From an uncultured Thiohalocapsa sp. (GTDB lineage: Bacteria > Pseudomonadota > Gammaproteobacteria > Chromatiales > Chromatiaceae), in contig NZ_CAJXWY010000038.1 in NCBI RefSeq assembly GCF_913062725.1, positions 1-42,595 on the forward strand: a stretch of 42,595 bases of DNA. Reading direction: 5' to 3'. Positions 29,132 through 38,417 of this stretch are shown piece after piece (position 1 is the first letter of the stretch; the number at the start of each line of letters is the position of its first letter). The notes below the pieces were generated by a model. That model saw only the letters and a program-made list of their open reading frames with translations, did no database searches and was not told the DNA's origin. A program made the position numbers and the translations under genes.

Positions 29132-29722
29132 TCAGCGCTCGACCGGGAGCATGACTTCGTTGCGGCGCAGGACGCCGGGCACGAATGCCGCATTGTAGCG
29201 CGCAAAGATGGGCTCACCGATGGGCGCAAGGCCCGCCTGCACGACGGCGTCCATGAGCCCCTCGGCATCCTGCCTCCAGCGCGCCGGGTCCCAGTCGCCG
29301 CCGGAGCGGCGCACCGCCAGCAGGCGCTGCGGCAACTCGCGGACGGTTACCGCCGGATGGGTCGGTTGGGGCAGCATCGACAGTGGATATTCCTGGGCCA
29401 TCACAAACTGCACGAGCCAGGCATGCTCGCCGGTGCGCTGTGCCAGCGCCGGCGCCAGGATGGGCATCTTGCGGGCGCCGCCGTTCTCGCCGCGGATGTA
29501 GCCCAGCAGATGCGGATAGGCGCGCTCATCGACCACGGCGAAGTCCCCTTCCACCCGGGTTTCGGCCACCCGCAGCGGCCCATAAGCGCGCAGCTCGAAG
29601 CCGTCCCCGCGCTCCACGACCTGATAGTCCGGGCCATTCGGCCGTACCAGCGCCAGCACGATCAGCGCCAACGGCAGCAGCATGCCGATGAGGATCCAAT
29701 ACTTGAGCTTGAACAGCGGCAT
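29132..29722 (-). CDS. SOUL family heme-binding protein
   Basis: A 196-residue protein with one N-terminal membrane anchor (KYWILIGMLLPLALIVLALV) and then a SOUL/HBP domain: YQVVERGDGFELRAYGPLRVAETRVEG, FVMAQEYPLSMLPQPTHPAV, and FARYNAAFVPGVLRRNEVMLPV at the C-terminus. SOUL proteins bind heme or tetrapyrroles; the anchor would place the domain at the membrane, probably on the outer face. ATG at 29722 is used; a GTG one codon upstream is possible. It is divergent from rapA and precedes the hydrolase gene on the same strand. A tetrapyrrole role would suit a cytochrome-rich or phototrophic cell. Confidence 0.9.
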   Translation of the reverse strand: MPLFKLKYWILIGMLLPLALIVLALVRPNGPDYQVVERGDGFELRAYGPLRVAETRVEGDFAVVDERAYPHLLGYIRGENGGARKMPILAPALAQRTGEHAWLVQFVMAQEYPLSMLPQPTHPAVTVRELPQRLLAVRRSGGDWDPARWRQDAEGLMDAVVQAGLAPIGEPIFARYNAAFVPGVLRRNEVMLPVER

Positions 29723-30205
29723 GACGTGGCCTGGGATTAGCGCTTGGGCTGCGGATGGCTCATCATTGAAACATCGGCGACGCTGGCGGGCTTTGTCGGA
29801 AGTCAAGCCAGCACCGGCCGCCGTCTTGGGGCCGAGCCGGGCTCGACGGGTCTTCGCCCCGGCGGCCATGCCCGGGCTGCCATGTCGGCCCGGTCGCGGC
29901 GGGCGCCATGGCCCCCGGAGCAATGCTTGTGCGCCTGCGCCGAGCGCTGTGCTCCTGGACGCGCCGGGCAGAAGCGGGCTTGGGCCGCTATCATGCAGAG
30001 AGCGTCGCAAGTCGGCGTCGGGCAGCCCGCCGCCGTCACAGGAACGCCGAGCCGCCGTCTGACGCCCTGCATCTGCGCACCGTGGCCGCCGAGCGCCGAT
30101 ACCGCCGCCGCCCGCCCGGGGGCGTTTACGCGGCCGGCGCCAGCCATTGATGCGCAGCCGCTGCGGCGCCATCCGAGCCCGCCGACAACACAACCACGAG
30201 TCCTC
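29723..30205. other. divergent intergenic region between SOUL and rapA genes
   Basis: About 480 bases with promoters for both genes presumed. Open frames cover the region on both strands, but they are shadows caused by high GC and show no family features. I see no RNA gene or repeat. Confidence 0.55.
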
Positions 30206-33019
30206 ATGCCCGAAGCCCCCCCCGAGTTCAGACCCGGCCAGCGTTGGCTGTCCGAGACCCAGGCCGAGCTTGGCCTGGGCATCGTCGAGGCCAGTGACGA
30301 GCGCACCGTCACCATGCGCTTCCCCGCCACCGGCGAGCAGCGCATCTACGCCCGCCGCACTGCGCCCCTGTGGCGGGCGGTGTTCGGCGTCGGCGATTTG
30401 ATCCGCGACATCGATGGGCTCGAGGTCACCATCGTCGCCGTGGACGAGCAGTCCAACCTGTTGGTCTACAGCGGGGAGGATGTGGATGGCACTGTGCACA
30501 AGGTGCCGGAGCAGCTGTTGGCGGCGGATCTGCATTTGAACCGTCCGCAGCAGAAGCTCCTCGCGGGACGCTTGGACCGCGACACCTGGTTTCGGTTGCG
30601 CCAACGCACCTGGCGCCACCGCGGTGGCTGGCCGGCGGAGCCGGTGCGTGGCCTGGTGGGGGCGCGCATCGCGCCCATCCCGCACCAGCTCTATATCGCC
30701 GCCGAGGTGGCGGAGCGCTTTGCCCCGCGGGTCCTGCTGGCGGATGAGGTGGGCCTTGGCAAGACCATCGAGGCCGGACTCGTCCTGCATCGGATGTTGC
30801 TCGACGGTCGTGCCAGGCGCGTGCTGGTGCTGGTGCCGGAACCGCTGCTGCACCAATGGCTGGTGGAGCTGCTGCGGCGGTTCAATCTGCACTTTGCGCT
30901 GTTCGACCGTGAGCGTCTGGAGGCCCGCGGTGACGCCAATGCCTTCGAAAGCGAGCAGCGCGTGCTCTGCTCTCTGGATCTGCTCACGGCGACGCCGGCA
31001 CATGCCGCCGCGGTGCTCGGCGCCGACTGGGACCTGCTCATCGTCGATGAGGCCCATCACCTGGCCTGGACGCCCGAGGACAGCGGGCTCGACTACGACA
31101 TCGTCGAGGCCCTGGCGGACCAGACGCCGGCGGTGCTGCTGCTGACGGCGACGCCCGAGCAGCTCGGGCGCATGGGCCATTTTGGCCGCCTGCGATTGCT
31201 CGACCCCGAGCGCTTCTCGGATTACCAGGCCTTTCTCGCCGAGGAAGACGACTACGCCGCCATCGCCGCCATCGCCGCCCGGCTGCTCGCCGGCGCAGCC
31301 CTGGATGTCGAGCAGCAGGCGCGGCTGACAGCACTGCTCGGTGATACCAACGAGCTGGAGACGGAAACCGTCGTCGAGCGCCTGCTGGACCGCCACGGCA
31401 CCTCGCGGCTGCTGTTTCGCAACACCCGTGCGGCGGTGCCGGGGTTTCCGGGACGGCGCCCGCATGCCAGCCCGCTGACCCCGGCGGTGGGTGATGGCGG
31501 CCCGCGGGGCGAGCATGACCAGGCAGAGCCGATCCACCCCGAAGTCGGTGCCGGTCCCGCCTGGCCGGCGCAAGACCCACGCGTGCCCTGGCTGCTGGAC
31601 CTGCTGCAGGGCGTGCACCCCGCCAAGGTACTGCTCATCGCCGCCCGGGCGCAGACGGTGCTGGCCCTGCGCGCGCACCTGCACGAGCGCCACGGCGTGC
31701 ATGCCGCGGTTTTTCACGAGGGCATGGAGATCGTCGAGCGCGATCGCGCGGCGGCCTACTTCGCCGATCCCGAGGAGGGCACACGGCTGCTGCTGTGCTC
31801 GGAGATCGGCAGCGAAGGGCGCAACTTCCAGTTTGCGCATCACTTGGTGCTCTTCGATCTGCCGCTGGACCCGGAGCTGCTGGAGCAGCGCATCGGTCGA
31901 CTCGATCGGATCGGCCAGAGCAGCGCCGTGGAGATCCACGTGCCCTATCTCGCCGGCACTGGCATGGAGACCCTGTACCGCTGGTACGCCGAGGGGCTGG
32001 ATGCCTTTGCACAGCACTGCCCCGCCGCCTCGGCGGTGTACGAGCGCCTGGGTGGGCGCCTGCGGGAGGCCCTGGCCGCAAACAAGGACCCGGCGGGCGC
32101 GGACGTCAACGCCCTGGTGCAGGAGGCGGCGTCGCTGCGCGAGGCGCTCAACGCCTCCCTCGCCGCCGGCCGCGACCGGCTGCTGGAGCTCGGTTCCCAT
32201 CGGCCCGAGGTCTCCGCGGAACTGGTGCAGCGCCTGGAGGACGTGGATCGCGACCCCGCCCTGTTCGAGTATTTGAACGCCTTCTGGGATGCCTTCGGCG
32301 TCGACCAGGAGCCCGGTGCCGGTGGCGCCCTGGTGCTGCACCCGGGCCGGCACATGCTCCAGGAGCATTTCCCGGGATTGCCGGAGGACGGTCTCACCGT
32401 CACGTTCGACCGCAACCATGCGCTGGCACATGAGGATCGCGCCTTCATGACCTGGGAGCACCCGCTGACGCTGGCGGCCATGGACCAGCTCACGGGCTCG
32501 GATCTCGGCAGCGCGGCGGTGATCCTGACCCGCACGCCGGGCTTTAGCGCCGGCACGCTGTTGCTCGAGATGCTCTATGTGGCCGAGTGCCCGGCGCCGC
32601 CGACGCTACAGGTGCAGCGCTTTCTGCCGCGGCTGGGACTGCGGCTGCTGCTGGACGAGCGCGGCCGCGACCATGCCGCGGCCATCGCCACCGAGACCCT
32701 GAGCGGTAAGTGCCTCACGGGTAATCGTAAGCTCGCCTCGGCGCTGCTCGCCGCCAAGACGCAATCGCTGGAGCGCATGCTCGCGGCCGGCGAAGCGCGC
32801 GCCGAGACCGCCGTCGACGCGATGCGCCAGGCGGCGGTGGCGCGCATGCAGCGGCTGCTGGACGCGGAGATCGAGCGCCTGACGGCGCTCGCCAAGGTCA
32901 ACGCCAGCATCCGGGACGAGGAGATCGGACAACTGCAGCTGCGCCGGGAGCGGCTCGCGCAAGTGCTCTCCCGGGCCCATCTGCGACTGGATGCGCTGCG
33001 GCTCGTGGCCCACGGATGA
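30206..33019 (+). CDS. rapA: RNA polymerase-associated helicase-like protein RapA
   Basis: Swi2/Snf2-family ATPase that binds RNA polymerase and aids its recycling. The 937 residues begin with the RapA N-terminal Tudor-like domains (FRPGQRWLSETQAELGLG). Walker A is ADEVGLGKT (K186), motif II is DEAHH (D281), and motif III is LLTATPEQLG. The second RecA-like domain has LCSEIGSEGRNFQFA and RIGRLDRIGQ. The C-terminal region binds RNAP in homologues. Length is close to the usual ~960. Upstream extensions of the frame were rejected because the protein match begins at MPEAPPEF. Ribosome binding is weak (CGAG only). Likely a single-gene transcript. Confidence 0.96.
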   Translation: MPEAPPEFRPGQRWLSETQAELGLGIVEASDERTVTMRFPATGEQRIYARRTAPLWRAVFGVGDLIRDIDGLEVTIVAVDEQSNLLVYSGEDVDGTVHKVPEQLLAADLHLNRPQQKLLAGRLDRDTWFRLRQRTWRHRGGWPAEPVRGLVGARIAPIPHQLYIAAEVAERFAPRVLLADEVGLGKTIEAGLVLHRMLLDGRARRVLVLVPEPLLHQWLVELLRRFNLHFALFDRERLEARGDANAFESEQRVLCSLDLLTATPAHAAAVLGADWDLLIVDEAHHLAWTPEDSGLDYDIVEALADQTPAVLLLTATPEQLGRMGHFGRLRLLDPERFSDYQAFLAEEDDYAAIAAIAARLLAGAALDVEQQARLTALLGDTNELETETVVERLLDRHGTSRLLFRNTRAAVPGFPGRRPHASPLTPAVGDGGPRGEHDQAEPIHPEVGAGPAWPAQDPRVPWLLDLLQGVHPAKVLLIAARAQTVLALRAHLHERHGVHAAVFHEGMEIVERDRAAAYFADPEEGTRLLLCSEIGSEGRNFQFAHHLVLFDLPLDPELLEQRIGRLDRIGQSSAVEIHVPYLAGTGMETLYRWYAEGLDAFAQHCPAASAVYERLGGRLREALAANKDPAGADVNALVQEAASLREALNASLAAGRDRLLELGSHRPEVSAELVQRLEDVDRDPALFEYLNAFWDAFGVDQEPGAGGALVLHPGRHMLQEHFPGLPEDGLTVTFDRNHALAHEDRAFMTWEHPLTLAAMDQLTGSDLGSAAVILTRTPGFSAGTLLLEMLYVAECPAPPTLQVQRFLPRLGLRLLLDERGRDHAAAIATETLSGKCLTGNRKLASALLAAKTQSLERMLAAGEARAETAVDAMRQAAVARMQRLLDAEIERLTALAKVNASIRDEEIGQLQLRRERLAQVLSRAHLRLDALRLVAHG

Positions 33020-33196
33020 TGCGCCAGCAGCGCCGCGGGCGTGCACACAGGACGCAGGCGCGGGCGCCGTCGCGCGCTGATCGCATCGGGCGGCGGTGAA
33101 TCCTGACATGGACCCGGTTCAGCCGCGCCATTGCGGAACAGGGGCCGGTGCACACCTGTCGAAACGCACATGTCCCAGCCCCCGCGGAGTCCACGC

Positions 33197-34144
33197 ATGC
33201 CAGGCTTCGATCCCAACCGCCGCCGGCTGCTGCACGCGGCCGGCGGCCTGCTCGCCGGGCGTGTCATGCCCGGTGTCGTGGCCGCCGCGCCGGCCGTTGC
33301 CGGTGCGTCGGCTCGCGGGCCGCTGACCAAGCCCATTCCGTCCTCCGGCGAGCCGCTGCCCGCCATCGGCATGGGTACCTGGATCACCTTCAACGTCGGC
33401 GATGATGCGGCGGCGCTCGCCGCCCGCCGGGATGTGCTCGCCGCCTTCTTCGGCGCCGGCGGCGGCATGATCGACGCCTCCCCCATGTATGGCTCCGCCG
33501 AGGCGGTGCTCGGCGCGACCCTGCCGGCGGATGCGACGCAGCGGGGGCTGTTCGCGGCCACCAAGGTGTGGACCGGCGACGGTGATGCCGGGCCCGCCGA
33601 CATCGCGCAATCCCGGCGGCTGTGGCAACTGCCGCGCTTCGATTTACTGCAGGTGCACAATCTGCTGGCCTGGGAGGCGCATCTGGAAACCCTCAAGGCC
33701 ATGCGCGCCGCGGGCCAGGTGCGCTATATCGGCGTGACCACCTCCCACGGCCGCCGTCATCGGTTGCTCGAGCGGGTGATGGCGCACGAGCCCATCGACT
33801 TTGTCCAGCTCACTTACAACATCGCCGACCGCGCGGCGGAGACGCGCCTGCTGCCGCTGGCACGCGAGCGCGGTATCGCCGTCATCGCCAACCGACCCTA
33901 TCGCCGTGGTGCGCTGCCGGAGCGCGCCGCCGGCAAGCCGCTGCCGGGCTGGGCCAAGGAGATCGGTTGCGAGACCTGGCCGCAGGCACTGCTGACCTTC
34001 ATCGTCTCCCACCCCGCGGTCACCTGCGCCATTCCGGCCACCAGCCGCGCCGATCACATGCTTGAGAACATGGCCGCCGCCCGTGGACCGCTGCCGGACG
34101 CGGCTTTACGCCGGCGCATGGCGGCGGACTTCGCAAAGCTCTGA
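33197..34144 (+). CDS. Tat-exported aldo/keto reductase
   Basis: AKR-fold oxidoreductase with a twin-arginine signal (NRRRLLHAAGGLLAG). The catalytic tetrad is complete: D93 (MIDASPMYG), Y98, K123 (ATKVW) and H154 (LQVHNLL). Substrate and cofactor use are unknown; such enzymes normally use NAD(P)H, which is scarce in the periplasm. The protein is 315 residues from the ATG at 33197, picked because GGAG lies upstream; an in-frame ATG at 33170 would add nine residues. It follows rapA by 177 bp and precedes a DUF6064-like gene by 77 bp. Confidence 0.88.
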   Translation: MPGFDPNRRRLLHAAGGLLAGRVMPGVVAAAPAVAGASARGPLTKPIPSSGEPLPAIGMGTWITFNVGDDAAALAARRDVLAAFFGAGGGMIDASPMYGSAEAVLGATLPADATQRGLFAATKVWTGDGDAGPADIAQSRRLWQLPRFDLLQVHNLLAWEAHLETLKAMRAAGQVRYIGVTTSHGRRHRLLERVMAHEPIDFVQLTYNIADRAAETRLLPLARERGIAVIANRPYRRGALPERAAGKPLPGWAKEIGCETWPQALLTFIVSHPAVTCAIPATSRADHMLENMAAARGPLPDAALRRRMAADFAKL

Positions 34145-34221
34145 AGGCCTTGCGGCACTGCTAAAGCCCATCGGCTTCTCCCTGCCCGAAGGCCCTCTTG
34201 ACCGGCGAGCGACGACCATCC

Positions 34222-34926
34222 ATGGACTGGCTCAGCTATGCTCCCGCCGATCTGGTGCCCTTCTCCCGGGAGACCTGGCTGGCGTTGCTCGCCGCCTACA
34301 ATCGCCAGCATCTGCCGGCGCTGCCCGCCGGCATAGGCGTCGCCCTGGCGGTGCTGTGGCTCACCCGGGTCGGGGGGTCGCGGCGGCTGCGCCTGGCATT
34401 GGTGCTGCTTGGCGGGTGTTGGCTGTGGATCGCCTGGGCCTTTCTGTACCAGGCATTGGGTACGCTGTTGTGGGCGGCCCCCTGGCTGGCCTGGGGCTTT
34501 GCGGCGCAGGGCCTGTTGCTGGTGCTCGCCGCCGCCCTGCTGCCGCTGTCCGCCCCGGTCGCCGTGGCGTCGTGGCGGATGCCCGGCTGGTGGCTGCTCG
34601 TCGCGGCGGTGGTGGTGTGGCCCGCGCTGGCCTGGGCCGCGGGACGCGATTGGCTCGCCGTCGGCTGGTTCGGCAGTGCGCCTGATGCCACCGCCGTGGG
34701 AACACTCGGCGTGCTCGCGCATATGCCGGGGCGCAGCGCCTGGCTCCTGCTGGCGTTGCCGGTGCTGTGGTGTGCCCTGGCCGCGGTGCTGCTGCAGGTG
34801 TTGCAGAGCCCGCTGTGGTGCCTGCCGCTGCTGGCCGCGGCGGTTGCGCTCTGGACGCGATGGCGTCACGGGTGCGCAGCCACCGCCGTCGCCGCGGGGG
34901 CTCGATCCCGGCGCATTGGTGGTTGA
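34222..34926 (+). CDS. DUF6064-like integral membrane protein
   Basis: A 234-residue protein with about six hydrophobic helices. The N-terminus VPFSRETWLALLAAYNRQHLPA and the FLYQALGTLLWAAP...GFAAQGLLLVL region resemble DUF6064 proteins, which have no known function. ATG at 34222 places the soluble N-terminal helix before the first membrane span; an upstream GTG/ATG would add eight residues. It follows the aldo/keto reductase by 77 bp and may share its transcript. The family match is by pattern only. Confidence 0.65.
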   Translation: MDWLSYAPADLVPFSRETWLALLAAYNRQHLPALPAGIGVALAVLWLTRVGGSRRLRLALVLLGGCWLWIAWAFLYQALGTLLWAAPWLAWGFAAQGLLLVLAAALLPLSAPVAVASWRMPGWWLLVAAVVVWPALAWAAGRDWLAVGWFGSAPDATAVGTLGVLAHMPGRSAWLLLALPVLWCALAAVLLQVLQSPLWCLPLLAAAVALWTRWRHGCAATAVAAGARSRRIGG

Positions 34927-35094
34927 GTGCGTGCCGCTCGCGGGCCGTGGTGGCGGTCTGGTGCGGTGTGCACGCACTCACCGACGATAAAAATTTGTCG
35001 CCGCCGGGCCGCTGCGTTAAGTTTCAGCCAATAATCGGCGGCGCCTTCACCCGGGCGCAGCCATACAACGATCACCACTGCTAGGGGAGAGATC

Positions 35095-37029
35095 ATGAGG
35101 GGGAATGCAGGCGATCGCGCGGTCCCGCATGCGGGCGCTTGGCAGGCGGCGCATACGCGCTCGCTGGCCGAGCCGGAAGGCTTCTGGGGCGAGGCGGCGG
35201 CGGCGGTGGACTGGCATCGGCCCTGGGCGCGCGTGCTCGATGACAGCCATCCGCCGTTCTATCGTTGGTTCGCCGGGGCGGAGCTGAACACCTGCTACAA
35301 CGCCGTGGACAGGCATGTGGCTGCGGGCCGGGGCGAACAACCGGCGATCATCCACGACAGCCCCGTGACGGGCACGCTGACCACCATCACCTATGCCGAC
35401 TTGCAGCGGCGGACGGCGCGCTTTGCGGGGATGCTGCTGGAGCTCGGCGTCGAGCGGGGCGACCGGGTCGTCGTTTACATGCCGATGGTCCCGGAGGCGG
35501 CCATTGCCATGCTGGCCTGCGCCCGCATCGGCGCCGTGCACTCGGTGGTCTTCGGCGGCTTCTCGGCACGGGAGCTCGCCACGCGCATCGACGATGCGAA
35601 GCCCAAGGTCGTCGTCGCCGCCTCCTGCGGCATCGAGCCGAACCGCATCGTGCCCTATAAGCCGCTGCTGGACGACGCCATCGCCCAGGCCCGGCACAAG
35701 CCCGAGCGTTGCGTCATCTTCCAGCGCGAGCAGCAGCCCGCGGCGCTCAGCCCCGGTCGCGATCTGGACTGGGCGGAGCACATGGCCACCGCCACGCCCG
35801 CCGAGTGCGTGCCCGTGGCGGCCACCGATCCGCTCTACATCCTCTACACGTCCGGCACCACCGGCCAGCCCAAGGGCGTGGTGCGCGACAACGGCGGCCA
35901 TGCGGTGGCCTTGACCTGGTCCATGCGCCACGTCTATGACGTCGAGCCGGGAGAGGTGTTCTGGTCGGCATCGGACGTGGGTTGGGTCGTCGGCCACTCC
36001 TACATCGTCTACGCACCGCTGCTGTATGGCTGCACGACCGTGTTCTACGAGGGCAAGCCCGTGGGCACGCCCGACGCCGGGGCCTTTTGGCGGGTCATTG
36101 AGCAGCACAAGGTGTCGGTGCTGTTCACCGCCCCCACGGCCCTGCGCGCCATCAAGCGCGACGACCCGGCGGCCAAGCACCTGGCCCGCTACGACACGTC
36201 GAGCTTGCGGGCGCTGTTCCTCGCCGGCGAGCGCTGCGATCCCAACACCCTGGACTGGGCCGGCGAGATCCTGGATGTGCCGGTGGTGGACCACTGGTGG
36301 CAGACCGAGACCGGCTGGGCCATCGCCGCCAATTGCCTGGGCCTCGAGCAGCTGCCCATCAAGTCCGGCTCGCCCACCAAGCCCGTGCCCGGCTATGACG
36401 TGCAGGTGCTGGGGGACGACGGCCTGCCCGTGGCCGCCGGCGGCATCGGCCGCATCATGATCAAGCTGCCGCTGCCGCCGGGCTGCCTGCCGACGTTGTG
36501 GGGCGACGACGCGCGCTTTCAGGCTTCATATCTGTCCGCCGAGCCCGGCTACTATCTGAGCGGGGATGCGGGCTATCTGGACGAGGATGGCTATCTCTTC
36601 GTCATGAGTCGCATCGACGACATCATCAATGTCGCCGGCCATCGGCTCTCCACCGGGGGTATGGAAGCGGTGCTGGCGGGCCATCCGGACGTCGCCGAAT
36701 GCGCCGTCATCGGCGTGGCCGATACGCTCAAGGGTGAGCTGCCCCTGGGGCTGGTGGTGCTGAAGAGTGGCGTCGACCGCGACGGGGCCGACATCAGCCG
36801 CGAGCTGGTGGCCAAAGTCCGCGAGGAGATCGGCCCCGTCGCCGCCTTCAAGCGTGTGCTGGTGGTGCCGCGGCTGCCCAAGACCCGCTCCGGCAAGATC
36901 CTCCGGGGCACCATGAAGCACATCGCCGACGGCACCGAGTATCGCCCGCCCGCCACCATCGACGACCCACTGATCCTGGAGGAGATCCAGGGAGCCCTGG
37001 CGGCGGCGGGGTTCGGCGGCAGCGATTGA
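35095..37029 (+). CDS. prpE: propionyl-CoA synthetase (acyl-CoA ligase)
   Basis: AMP-forming ligase that activates propionate (and often acetate) to the CoA thioester. The 644-residue protein carries the ATP motif YTSGTTGQPKG, VVFGGFSARELATRIDDAKPK, DHWWQTETGW, and the C-terminal catalytic lysine K601 (PKTRSGKILRG), the usual site of acetylation control. PrpE-like features over plain AcsA are FYRWFAGAELNTCYNAVDRH and GLEQLPIKSGSPTKPVPGYDV. A good Shine-Dalgarno (GGGGAG) lies 7 nt before the ATG. It ends 6 bp from the stop of a convergent small gene. No other propionate genes are nearby. Confidence 0.92.
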   Translation: MRGNAGDRAVPHAGAWQAAHTRSLAEPEGFWGEAAAAVDWHRPWARVLDDSHPPFYRWFAGAELNTCYNAVDRHVAAGRGEQPAIIHDSPVTGTLTTITYADLQRRTARFAGMLLELGVERGDRVVVYMPMVPEAAIAMLACARIGAVHSVVFGGFSARELATRIDDAKPKVVVAASCGIEPNRIVPYKPLLDDAIAQARHKPERCVIFQREQQPAALSPGRDLDWAEHMATATPAECVPVAATDPLYILYTSGTTGQPKGVVRDNGGHAVALTWSMRHVYDVEPGEVFWSASDVGWVVGHSYIVYAPLLYGCTTVFYEGKPVGTPDAGAFWRVIEQHKVSVLFTAPTALRAIKRDDPAAKHLARYDTSSLRALFLAGERCDPNTLDWAGEILDVPVVDHWWQTETGWAIAANCLGLEQLPIKSGSPTKPVPGYDVQVLGDDGLPVAAGGIGRIMIKLPLPPGCLPTLWGDDARFQASYLSAEPGYYLSGDAGYLDEDGYLFVMSRIDDIINVAGHRLSTGGMEAVLAGHPDVAECAVIGVADTLKGELPLGLVVLKSGVDRDGADISRELVAKVREEIGPVAAFKRVLVVPRLPKTRSGKILRGTMKHIADGTEYRPPATIDDPLILEEIQGALAAAGFGGSD

Positions 37030-37035
37030 TGGCGG

Positions 37036-37416
37036 TCATTTGAGCGGCATGAACTGCACCGGCTGCTGCTTGATGTAGTCTTCTTCGAAGTCGAGCTCGA
37101 TGGCAAAGCCCTCGTCTTCACGGCGGATCTTGACTTGTTTCAGCGCCGGCAGCCGCACGGCCAGGTAGGTGGTGAAGGCGGCGGCTTGGCTCTCGTTGTC
37201 TGAGACGATGGCATGGGCGAGGTTGGCGGCGATGAACTGGGCCTTTTGGGCCGCAGTCGGGGCTGGCACGTGTGTGCCGTCGAGGGCGATGCCCTCTATA
37301 TCCATGCGCTTGTCCATCTTCTCCAGATAGGCGCCTTGATAGGCCGGCAGTTGCTTACCGCGGTCGAACTCAATCTGGGCGATTTCATCCAGCAGTACGG
37401 CCATCGCTCTCGACAT
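37036..37416 (-). CDS. small unknown protein, 126 residues
   Basis: I do not recognise the family. The sequence is acidic and soluble-looking: MAVLLDEIAQIEFDRGKQLPAYQGAYLEK at the start, a middle with AANLAHAIVSDNESQAAAFTTYL, and a C-terminal KIRREDEGFAIELDFEEDYIKQQPVQFMPLK. It has no signal peptide or membrane helix. ATG at 37416 has GGAAG about 8 nt upstream. It converges with prpE (6 bp between stops). It is probably real because composition is protein-like over its full length and codons end in G/C as expected. Confidence 0.8.
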   Translation of the reverse strand: MSRAMAVLLDEIAQIEFDRGKQLPAYQGAYLEKMDKRMDIEGIALDGTHVPAPTAAQKAQFIAANLAHAIVSDNESQAAAFTTYLAVRLPALKQVKIRREDEGFAIELDFEEDYIKQQPVQFMPLK

Positions 37417-37935
37417 GTCTTCAGCTTCCGTCTCTTGTCTGTGGCGCCGGGCGCCGCCGGCGGGCCGGCATGCGATCGGAGCCGCCCACCGCATCAGTGG
37501 GTGTGGGCCTCAATCGCCAAACACAATGGGCAAATCGGCTGCCTGCGGTTGCAGGAGCCCGGCCCCGGAGCCGCTGGACCCGCGCCGATCAACAATCGGC
37601 AACCGTTGGTGCCAACCGGGTCGGCGTGGCCCGCTGCCGGCACGGCGGGGGCGTGGGGGCGGGTCTGCATCGGTGCCCGCAGACGATGGTCCCGCCTGCC
37701 CGGCGAGGGTTGACGCGCACGCGATACCCAACCGCCGACTGGCGCGTGCGCGGCAGCGGTGACGGGGACGCCGCCGCCGGTGCAGGCGGTCCGGTGCAGG
37801 CGCGTTTGGATTGACAATTTCGCACGGATAGGCCATGCTGATCGGCTTAGTCATGAATTCCATGCCATCGTATTGACTGCGCCCGCAGGCGCTCGCCGGG
37901 CGCTGCCGTTATCATTCTGAGCCCAGGAAGCATCA
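37417..37935. other. intergenic region upstream of rpsT
   Basis: About 520 bases between the divergent small gene and rpsT. I see no gene. A perfect -35 TTGACA lies at 37811-37816, with CATGCT 17 nt further as a poor -10; it could drive rpsT with a leader of about 90 nt. This promoter is a weak match only. Confidence 0.5.
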
Positions 37936-38199
37936 ATGGCCAACACTGCACAAGCCCGCAAGCGGGCACGTCAGGCGGAGACGCACCGCCAGCGCAATGC
38001 CGCACAGCGCAGCACCCTGCGCACGGCGATGAAAAAGGTTCTCAGGGCAATTCGTGCCGGCGACAAGTCCGCCGCCGCAGAGGCTTACAAGGCCGCCGTG
38101 CCCGTGATCGACCGCGCCGCCGGCAAGGGCCTGATCCATGCCAACAAGGCCGCGCGCCACAAGAGCCGGCTCAACGCGCACCTCAGGGCCCTCGCCTAA
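37936..38199 (+). CDS. rpsT: 30S ribosomal protein S20
   Basis: A basic, helical small-subunit protein of 87 residues, the family's normal length. Typical features are the N-terminal [21 protein letters not shown], the K/R-rich helix, and the C-terminal [19 protein letters not shown] strong Shine-Dalgarno (AGGAAG) lies 6 nt before the ATG. It stands alone between the small gene at 37036 and a glycosyltransferase gene; a promoter is presumed upstream. The sequence after the stop holds a short direct repeat (TCCTCCCCGGAA twice, from about 38202). Confidence 0.97.
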   Translation: MANTAQARKRARQAETHRQRNAAQRSTLRTAMKKVLRAIRAGDKSAAAEAYKAAVPVIDRAAGKGLIHANKAARHKSRLNAHLRALA

Positions 38200-38417
38200 G
38201 TCCTCCCCGGAATCCTCCCCGGAATCTTTCCCTAACGCGGCGCGCTGGCAGTGTGTGCTGACGGGGCACCTCCTGCGTCGCCCGAGGCGGAGCCGCCGGG
38301 GCCTAACGCGACCCCAATGCAATTCGAGGCATCCTCAACGCCGCCTGCAGGGCAGGCGCTGAAGATCTTGTCGTGACCGTCTCGTCGCAGCGGGTGCCGG
38401 CCCACCGCGAGCGTCCC

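Noticed and set aside
29732..32461. Minus-strand extension upstream of the SOUL gene through rapA
   Set aside because: Only the final 196 residues (from 29722) match a family. The rest is antisense to RapA.
35047..36294. Minus-strand frame opposite prpE
   Set aside because: It has no family features; PrpE on the other strand has all acyl-CoA ligase motifs.
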